A stretch of 11,121 nt of DNA from positions 1 through 11,121 of the forward strand of contig LJUI01000080.1 of assembly GCA_001303705.1 (NCBI GenBank), read 5' to 3'. Made by a program: the position numbers and the translations under genes. The stretch is from a candidate division TA06 bacterium SM23_40 (GTDB taxonomy: Bacteria > LJUI01 > SM1-40). This document shows, piece by piece, positions 6,861-11,121 of this stretch. Each line of letters starts with the position of its first letter. Position 1 is the stretch's first letter. The notes beneath the pieces are model-generated. The model was not told the DNA's origin, searched no databases, and was given only the letters and a program-made list of their open reading frames with translations.

Positions 6861-7232
6861 CTAAACGATCTCCTCCCGGGCCGCATCCCCCCACAGTCTC
6901 TCGAGTGCGTAGAAGCCACGTGCATCTGATCGAAAGATGTGAACGACGAAGTCGACATAATCGAGAAGGACCCAGCGTCCATACCTGTACCCTTCGACGT
7001 GCCAGGCCGTGACGCCTCGCTCGCCGAGTCCGTCGACGATCGCATCGGCGATCGCTCGCACCTGGATGTCAGATCCCCCGGTCGCAATGACAAAGAAGTC
7101 GACGAGCGGAGACAGCTTCCGGAGGTCGAGGACAACGACATCCTGGGCCTTCTTGGACAGAGCTAACGTACCGGCCAGTCTTGCTGCCTCCTGTGGTGTT
7201 TCTCCCAAACAGATCCCCCTGCGGAATGCCAT
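6861..7232 (-). CDS. rsfS: ribosomal silencing factor RsfS (Iojap family)
   Basis: Binds ribosomal protein uL14 and blocks joining of the ribosomal subunits when nutrients are scarce. The Iojap fold is seen in DVVVLDLRKLSPLVDFFVIA (31-50) with the following TGGSD, then EGYRYGRWVLLDYVDFVVHIF and the end FYALERLWGDA. It is 123 aa from the ATG at 7232, which has no ribosome site. A TTG at 7208, in frame, has AGGGGG 6 bases upstream and would give a 115-aa protein whose N-terminus fits the family better, so it may be the true start. It lies 22 bases (or 46 from TTG) after the LytR_C gene and ahead of argS. rsfS next to a LytR-type gene recurs in other bacteria. Confidence 0.95.
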   Translation of the reverse strand: MAFRRGICLGETPQEAARLAGTLALSKKAQDVVVLDLRKLSPLVDFFVIATGGSDIQVRAIADAIVDGLGERGVTAWHVEGYRYGRWVLLDYVDFVVHIFRSDARGFYALERLWGDAAREEIV

Positions 7233-7254
7233 AGTGAAACGGAGCGGAGGGCCG

Positions 7255-7716
7255 CTAGCGATGGGGCTCCTCGTCGAAGAACTCGCGGAAGTCCCGGCCC
7301 ACAATGAGAGTCACATCGATGTACCGTAATGAATCAATATCCTGGACGACACGCGGGCATCCGATTGTGCGTGCGAGTCTCCTCGCGTGAAGCAGATCAG
7401 GGGAGAGGCGCTCCACAACCACAGTCTTCTCGAAGTCAGGCCGCTCTGCATTGCCGATCGCGACGACATCGAACCCCCTCCCCCGCAGAATGCCGGCTAC
7501 CCTCCGGGCCATTCCATCCTCACCCGAGCCGTTCAACACCTCGACACGCATCGATTTCGGGTCCGGCAGTCTCGTCCCGACCCGCGGAAGCTGGCGGAAC
7601 GCAAATGACATGAGGAGTATCGCCAGGAGGGTCATGACCATCGCGGTCACGAACGTGCTGACGATGAGCCTTCCCGTTCCCTGCTTTCTGCTCTTCTTTC
7701 CCATCACTCGACCCAT
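7255..7716 (-). CDS. membrane-anchored LytR C-terminal (LytR_C) domain protein
   Basis: 153-aa protein (from ATG 7716) with a basic N-terminus, one membrane segment (about residues 17-37, LIVSTFVTAMVMTLLAILLM) and an outside domain of LytR_C type: MRVEVLNGSGEDGMARRVAG, RGRGFDVVAIGNAE, KTVVVER, then IDVTLIVGRDF. This domain is usually the tail of LytR-CpsA-Psr enzymes that attach glycopolymers to peptidoglycan; here the catalytic LCP domain is absent, so it is probably a cell-envelope accessory protein of unknown role. Starts at GTG 7719, ATG 7716 or ATG 7704 are all possible; none has a strong ribosome site. It sits between a glmU-like gene and rsfS on the same strand. Confidence 0.85.
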   Translation of the reverse strand: MGRVMGKKSRKQGTGRLIVSTFVTAMVMTLLAILLMSFAFRQLPRVGTRLPDPKSMRVEVLNGSGEDGMARRVAGILRGRGFDVVAIGNAERPDFEKTVVVERLSPDLLHARRLARTIGCPRVVQDIDSLRYIDVTLIVGRDFREFFDEEPHR

Positions 7717-7762
7717 CACGTCACGGTCTGTTATGTTCCGGTGACATCCGGGTTCGTGTCAG

Positions 7763-7784
7763 GCGGAGAATGCTCTGGCTCCGC
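7763..7784 (-). other. hairpin after the glmU-like gene
   Basis: Perfect GCGGAG/CTCCGC inverted repeat, 6 bp with a 10-base loop, starting 8 bases after the glmU-like stop at 7793. No T-run follows. It could be a weak terminator or an mRNA-processing or stability element separating upstream from downstream cluster genes. Confidence 0.3.
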
Positions 7785-7792
7785 GAGACCTC

Positions 7793-8551
7793 TCATCGAT
7801 ATTTCCTGGATGCCCCCACACGTGATCGCAGAATCGCCTCTGCCTCAGCGAGTTGCTCCGGCGTGTTGATGCCTGATATCTCAGCGGCATCCTCGGTGCG
7901 GACGGCGGCAACTCGTTCCCCATCCTCCACGAATAGACCGATTGCGTCCGTCAGGTAGTATTCCTCCTGGCGGTTGTCCGGCCGGATCCTCTCGAGCACC
8001 GAGAAGAGCTTACGAGAGTCGAAGACATAAATGCCCGAGTTGATCTCCTTTGTCAGACGCACTTCTTCGGACGCGTCGGCATCTTCAACGATGGCCGACA
8101 CCTCACCGCTTTCACCCCTCAGTACACGTCCGTAGCCCTCCGGGTGATCAACCTCTGCAGTCAGCACCGTTGCCGCGGCCCCAGTCTGACTGTGCGCGTC
8201 GAGCAGTAGTTCGAGCGTGCCGATGCGGAGGAGCGGCACGTCCCCGTACAGCACGAGCAATCCCCCATCGAAGGAGCCCAACGCCTCCCTGGCGACCGAT
8301 ACTGCGTGTCCCGTCCCCAGTTGCTCTTCCTGCTCGACGAACTCGACCGGATGACCTGCACACGCATCCCTCACGCGGTCGGCCTGATGTCCGATGACGA
8401 CGACGGTGCGCTGGAGATCGATCTGCTCCACCGTGCGAAGAAGGTGGAGCAGCATCGGTTCGCCGCAGAGCTCATGGAGCACCTTGGCCAGCGTGGACTT
8501 GAACCGCGTCCCCTCCCCGGCAGCCAGTATCAGAGCGGCCCGATGACTCAT
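7793..8551 (-). CDS. GlmU-type N-acetylglucosamine-1-phosphate uridyltransferase, uridyltransferase domain only
   Basis: 252-aa nucleotidyltransferase, homologous to the N-terminal half of GlmU, which makes UDP-GlcNAc from GlcNAc-1-P and UTP for peptidoglycan and lipopolysaccharide. Seen: LAAGEGTRFKS (9-19) with K23 in AKVLH, EQLGTGHAV (76-84), YGDVPLL (102-108) with metal ligand D104, EGYGRVLR, KEINSGIYVFD, YYLTDAI and GINTPEQLAEAEAIL with N229 (the second metal ligand position). Normal GlmU has about 450 aa; the left-handed beta-helix acetyltransferase half is missing, and no hexapeptide repeats occur downstream. The usual PKVLH is AKVLH here. Start ATG 8551 lies 2 bases after the panD stop, with AGGGAG inside the panD end, so translation is coupled. 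A related sugar-phosphate substrate cannot be excluded. Confidence 0.93.
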   Translation of the reverse strand: MSHRAALILAAGEGTRFKSTLAKVLHELCGEPMLLHLLRTVEQIDLQRTVVVIGHQADRVRDACAGHPVEFVEQEEQLGTGHAVSVAREALGSFDGGLLVLYGDVPLLRIGTLELLLDAHSQTGAAATVLTAEVDHPEGYGRVLRGESGEVSAIVEDADASEEVRLTKEINSGIYVFDSRKLFSVLERIRPDNRQEEYYLTDAIGLFVEDGERVAAVRTEDAAEISGINTPEQLAEAEAILRSRVGASRKYR

Positions 8552-8553
8552 CG

Positions 8554-8904
8554 CTACTCCCTGACTCTGTTGTCCGGACCGACGATGATCTTCCTCGTCG
8601 TGTAGTTCCGAGCATCGACCGTATCCATGAGAGCGCTCGACATCACGATCAGCTCATCTCCCACCTCACCCAGACGAGCAGCTCCCCCATTGAGATATAC
8701 CACGCCGGAGCCGCGCTCTCCCTTAATGATGTAGGTTTCGAACCGTACTCCGCTGTTCAGGTTGATCACCTGAACCATCTCGTTCGGGAGAATATCCGAC
8801 GCAAGGAGGAGGTCTTCGTCGATCGTAATGCTGCCTTCGTATTCCAGGTTCTTCCCCGTGACATGCAGACCATGGAGCTTCGACTTGCAGATGATGCGTT
8901 GCAT
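8554..8904 (-). CDS. panD: aspartate 1-decarboxylase
   Basis: Pyruvoyl enzyme that converts aspartate to beta-alanine for pantothenate and CoA. At 116 aa it is slightly shorter than the E. coli protein. It shows the start MQRIICKSKLHGLHVT, the self-cleavage site G24-S25 in YEGSIT, NGERFETY-like SGVRFETYII, and NGGAARLGEVGDELIVMS. The ATG shares one base with the panC stop codon (TGATG), so the product is made right beside the enzyme that uses it. No maturation factor (PanM or PanZ) is seen in the window. Confidence 0.97.
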   Translation of the reverse strand: MQRIICKSKLHGLHVTGKNLEYEGSITIDEDLLLASDILPNEMVQVINLNSGVRFETYIIKGERGSGVVYLNGGAARLGEVGDELIVMSSALMDTVDARNYTTRKIIVGPDNRVRE

Positions 8905-9788
8905 CAGCCCTTCCCTTTCTTGTTCTCGATCGTAAAGACCATATTGTCGATCAGTCTGGCTTTGCCGAACCAGACCGCGAGTGCAATGAGTACCTCGCCA
9001 TCGAGACGCGTGACTTCCTTAAGCGTCTCGGAGTCGACAATCGAGATATAGTCGACGCGAGCAGCTGGTTGGCTCTCTATCATCTGACGCATAGCGGCGA
9101 CGATGGCCGCGACGTCTCTCTCGCCCGCTTCGATCATCTTCTTTGCCGTGACAAGACTCCGGTAGAGCGCAGAGGCTTGAACGCGCTCATCACCCGAGAG
9201 ATACATGTTACGTGAGCTGACGGCGACACCGTTCTTCTCTCGTACGGTCGGTCCGATCACGATCTCGACATCCATGTCGAGATCCTTCACCATCCTGCGT
9301 ATGATGACGCTCTGCTGGGCATCCTTCTGGCCAAATACGGCACACTGAGGCTGGACGATATTGAGGAGCTTCGCCACCACAGTCGCCACGCCCCGGAAAT
9401 GTCCGGGACGACGCTCTCCACACAAGAGATCACTCAATCCCTCCACATAGACGTACGTGGCGTATCCTTCTGGATACATCTCCCCTCCATCGGGCACGAA
9501 GAGTACGTCACATCCGGCTTCCCGCGCGAGGACTGCGTCTCGCTCGAGGTCCCGGGGATAGCGCTCGAAGTCCTCCTCAGGGCCGAATTGCGTCGGATTG
9601 ACGAAAATCGATACAACAACCAGATCAGTGCATTCCCTCGCTAGGCCGATGAGGCTTGTGTGTCCTTCGTGGAGCCAGCCCATTGTGGGCACAAATCCGA
9701 TCCTCTGGCCGTTTGCTCTCGCTCTCCCGGCCACCTCCCTCATCGCGCCTATTGCCCGTATGATCTCCACTGCTCGCCCCTCGCTCAT
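8904..9788 (-). CDS. panC: pantothenate synthetase (pantoate--beta-alanine ligase)
   Basis: Joins pantoate and beta-alanine with ATP via a pantoyl-adenylate; cytoplasmic dimer. 294 aa, a typical length. Seen: PTMGWLHEGH (34-43) with the HxGH nucleotide motif, FVNPTQFGPEEDFERYPR (62-79), GHFRGVATVVAKLLN (129-143), FGQKDAQQ (152-159) and the loop VREKNGVAVSSRN (182-194), where the common GLAMSSRN is GVAVSSRN. The start ATG overlaps the stop of the preceding kinase gene (ATGA), and panD follows with a 1-base overlap. panB, the other pantoate-supply gene, is not in the window. Confidence 0.97.
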   Translation of the reverse strand: MSEGRAVEIIRAIGAMREVAGRARANGQRIGFVPTMGWLHEGHTSLIGLARECTDLVVVSIFVNPTQFGPEEDFERYPRDLERDAVLAREAGCDVLFVPDGGEMYPEGYATYVYVEGLSDLLCGERRPGHFRGVATVVAKLLNIVQPQCAVFGQKDAQQSVIIRRMVKDLDMDVEIVIGPTVREKNGVAVSSRNMYLSGDERVQASALYRSLVTAKKMIEAGERDVAAIVAAMRQMIESQPAARVDYISIVDSETLKEVTRLDGEVLIALAVWFGKARLIDNMVFTIENKKGKG

Positions 9789-10426
9789 CTCTTGCTGATA
9801 GGCGCATAGTAGCGGATTCCATAATGTGGCCGACAGATTTCAGCCACCAGATCGTCAAAGTCATTCTCATTGTTGATGAAATCGATCTCGTCTACCCTGA
9901 CGACGAGTATCGGTGCCTCGCGGTAGTGAAACATGAATCTGTTGTACGCCTCTGCAAGGCCCTCCAGATACTCCCGGGAGATATCCCTTTCGAACGTCCG
10001 GCCTCGCTCCCTTATCCTCTTGATGATGAGATCGATCTCGGCCTGAAGGTACACCACCAGATCAGGATGCACGATGTCCTGCTGCAGGTGCTGGTGAAGG
10101 TTGTCGTACAACCGTACCTCATGTTCATCGAGATTGAGGTATGCGAAAATCCGGTCCTTGAAGAAGCAGTAGTCACTCACTATCTTCTTGGCAAACAGAT
10201 CCTGCTGTCGAAGCTCTCTCTGCTGCCTGTGCCTGGCGAGGAGGAAGAATATCTGAGTCTGAAACGCATATCCTCGCTGATCCCGATAGAAATCGGAAAG
10301 GAATGGATTCCCCTCCGCATCTTCCAGTACGAGCCGCGCACCCAGGCGCTCGGAGAGCTTAGTCGCCAGACTCGTCTTGCCGACGCCGATGACCCCTTCC
10401 ACGGTTATGTAGCGAGGTTCTTCCAT
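9785..10426 (-). CDS. deoxynucleoside kinase (deoxyadenosine/deoxyguanosine kinase family)
   Basis: 213-aa P-loop kinase that phosphorylates deoxynucleosides at the 5' position for salvage. Seen: Walker A GVIGVGKT (11-18), the catalytic glutamate E35 with NPFL (40-43) and FY, the helix FQTQIFFLLARHRQQREL, the SDYCFFKDRIFAYLNL block with the DR motif, and the lid-like arginines in RIRERGRTFERDIS. The sequence fits the bacterial dAdo/dGuo kinase group of the dNK family better than thymidylate kinase; exact base preference cannot be read. The ATG at 10426 has GGGAG 6 bases upstream and lies inside the end of folK (22-base overlap). Its stop overlaps the panC start. A deoxynucleoside kinase placed between folate and pantothenate genes suggests shared expression rather than a shared pathway. 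Confidence 0.93.
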   Translation of the reverse strand: MEEPRYITVEGVIGVGKTSLATKLSERLGARLVLEDAEGNPFLSDFYRDQRGYAFQTQIFFLLARHRQQRELRQQDLFAKKIVSDYCFFKDRIFAYLNLDEHEVRLYDNLHQHLQQDIVHPDLVVYLQAEIDLIIKRIRERGRTFERDISREYLEGLAEAYNRFMFHYREAPILVVRVDEIDFINNENDFDDLVAEICRPHYGIRYYAPISKR

Positions 10427-10941
10427 CGATCACTCCCATAGAGCCTCACCCCCTGCCGGCCCTCAACCCTGTCGAGAAGCGTCGAGATCGGAAGCCCGCA
10501 GCGGGGATGAACGAAATCCGCAGCGATCTCCGCGAGGGGAACGAGCACGAATGCTCGCTCACACATTCGAGGATGAGGGATGACGAGTGCATCCTCCTCA
10601 ACCAGCATGGTCCCATACAAGAGTATGTCGAGATCGAGAGTCCTCGGCTCGAACCGTCTGTGCGGCCGCCTCCCCAGAGCGCGCTCGATGTCGCGGAGAA
10701 GAGCAAGAAGCTCTGTCGGCCTCAGGACTGTCTCAATGCTGACAACTGCGTTGAGATACTTGCACTCCGGAGGCCCTCCCACAGGTTCTGTCTCGTACAG
10801 CCTCGATCGACCTATGAGCGACACACTCGGATTCCTGGCCAGTCTCACCACGCCATCCTCGAGGTTGGCGAGGCGATCGCCCATGTTCGATCCCAGGCCA
10901 ATAAAGGCGATTGAAGCCTCCTGATCCGACTCATCCGACAT
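10405..10941 (-). CDS. folK: 2-amino-4-hydroxy-6-hydroxymethyldihydropteridine pyrophosphokinase (HPPK)
   Basis: Transfers pyrophosphate from ATP to 6-hydroxymethyl-dihydropterin in folate synthesis. 178 aa from the ATG at 10941, which has GGCGGAGG 7 bases upstream; a longer start at 10986 is less likely. Seen: AFIGLGSNMGDR near the start, SRLYETEPVGGPPECKYLNA, and the HPPK signature RRFEPRTLDLDILLYG with the two Mg-binding aspartates, then IPHPRMCERAFVLVPLAEI. It overlaps the end of folB by 11 bases in another frame, so the two consecutive pathway steps are translationally coupled. Confidence 0.96.
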   Translation of the reverse strand: MSDESDQEASIAFIGLGSNMGDRLANLEDGVVRLARNPSVSLIGRSRLYETEPVGGPPECKYLNAVVSIETVLRPTELLALLRDIERALGRRPHRRFEPRTLDLDILLYGTMLVEEDALVIPHPRMCERAFVLVPLAEIAADFVHPRCGLPISTLLDRVEGRQGVRLYGSDRWKNLAT

Positions 10942-11121
10942 CGGCGCGCCTCCGCCGCACTTCGACCTCGACCCCATCGAGACCACACTCCCTCGCGGCC
11001 CACGGCTTTCCCACCCTGACGACGACGTCGTGTAGATCGAACTCCTTGAGCAACGACCGCGCCACTGTCTCGGCCAATGCCTCCATCAGTTGAAACTCGC
11101 TTCCGCCCACGATCTCCTCCA
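10931..11121 (-). CDS. folB: dihydroneopterin aldolase, C-terminal part (runs off the window)
   Basis: The last 62 residues of a reading frame entering from the right edge, ending at the TGA at 10933-10931. The end pattern is that of FolB: FQLMEALAETVARSLLKEF, then VVVRVGKPWAARECG with the conserved KP, and VEVEVRR near the stop. FolB cleaves dihydroneopterin to 6-hydroxymethyl-dihydropterin, the substrate of FolK encoded next. The 5' end and promoter lie outside the window. A FolB-like epimerase or other tunnelling-fold enzyme is less likely given the folK neighbour. Confidence 0.9.
   Translation of the reverse strand, partial: EEIVGGSEFQLMEALAETVARSLLKEFDLHDVVVRVGKPWAARECGLDGVEVEVRRRRADVG

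Noticed and set aside
5519-7012. 497-codon open frame on the plus strand
   Set aside because: It lies opposite argS and rsfS, which have unmistakable family motifs; the composition is that of an antisense shadow and no ribosome site or known motif is present.

Overview
This is a GC-rich bacterial chromosomal window. It has dense, co-directional minus-strand genes, overlapping start and stop codons, and promoters of the housekeeping sigma-70 type (TTGACA or TTGACG, 17-bp spacer, TA-rich -10). I see no mobile element, CRISPR array, tRNA or rRNA. The gene set is a free-living bacterium's core metabolism (folate, pantothenate, purine, translation) plus one complex sensor kinase. The two-CW-type cysteine cluster, the MshEN-like protein and the gene order suggest a Deltaproteobacteria-like or FCB/candidate-phylum bacterium, but the phylum cannot be fixed from this window.

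Left part (1-3150): a large cytoplasmic sensor histidine kinase, read leftwards, has an N-terminal receiver domain, two GAF-like domains and a cysteine cluster. It faces, across a roughly 400-bp control region, a tiny plus-strand gene for a stand-alone protein with two 24-residue repeats of the MshEN type. That domain binds cyclic di-GMP in pilus and secretion ATPases. The control region holds two back-to-back promoters and a 9-bp inverted repeat. This is the most unusual part of the window.

Middle (3223-5150): purM (purine synthesis) and, upstream of it, an unrecognised conserved two-domain protein. Both are probably transcribed leftwards from a clear promoter at 5120-5148.

Right part (5168-11121): a compact minus-strand cluster, in transcription order folB (5' end outside the window), folK, a deoxynucleoside kinase gene, panC, panD, a glmU-like uridyltransferase gene, a LytR_C membrane protein gene, rsfS and argS. 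The first six genes overlap or nearly touch, so they look translationally coupled. The cluster combines tetrahydrofolate, CoA and UDP-GlcNAc precursor supply, nucleotide salvage, ribosome silencing and tRNA charging. The GlmU homologue lacks the acetyltransferase half, so the GlcN-1-P acetylation step must be encoded elsewhere.
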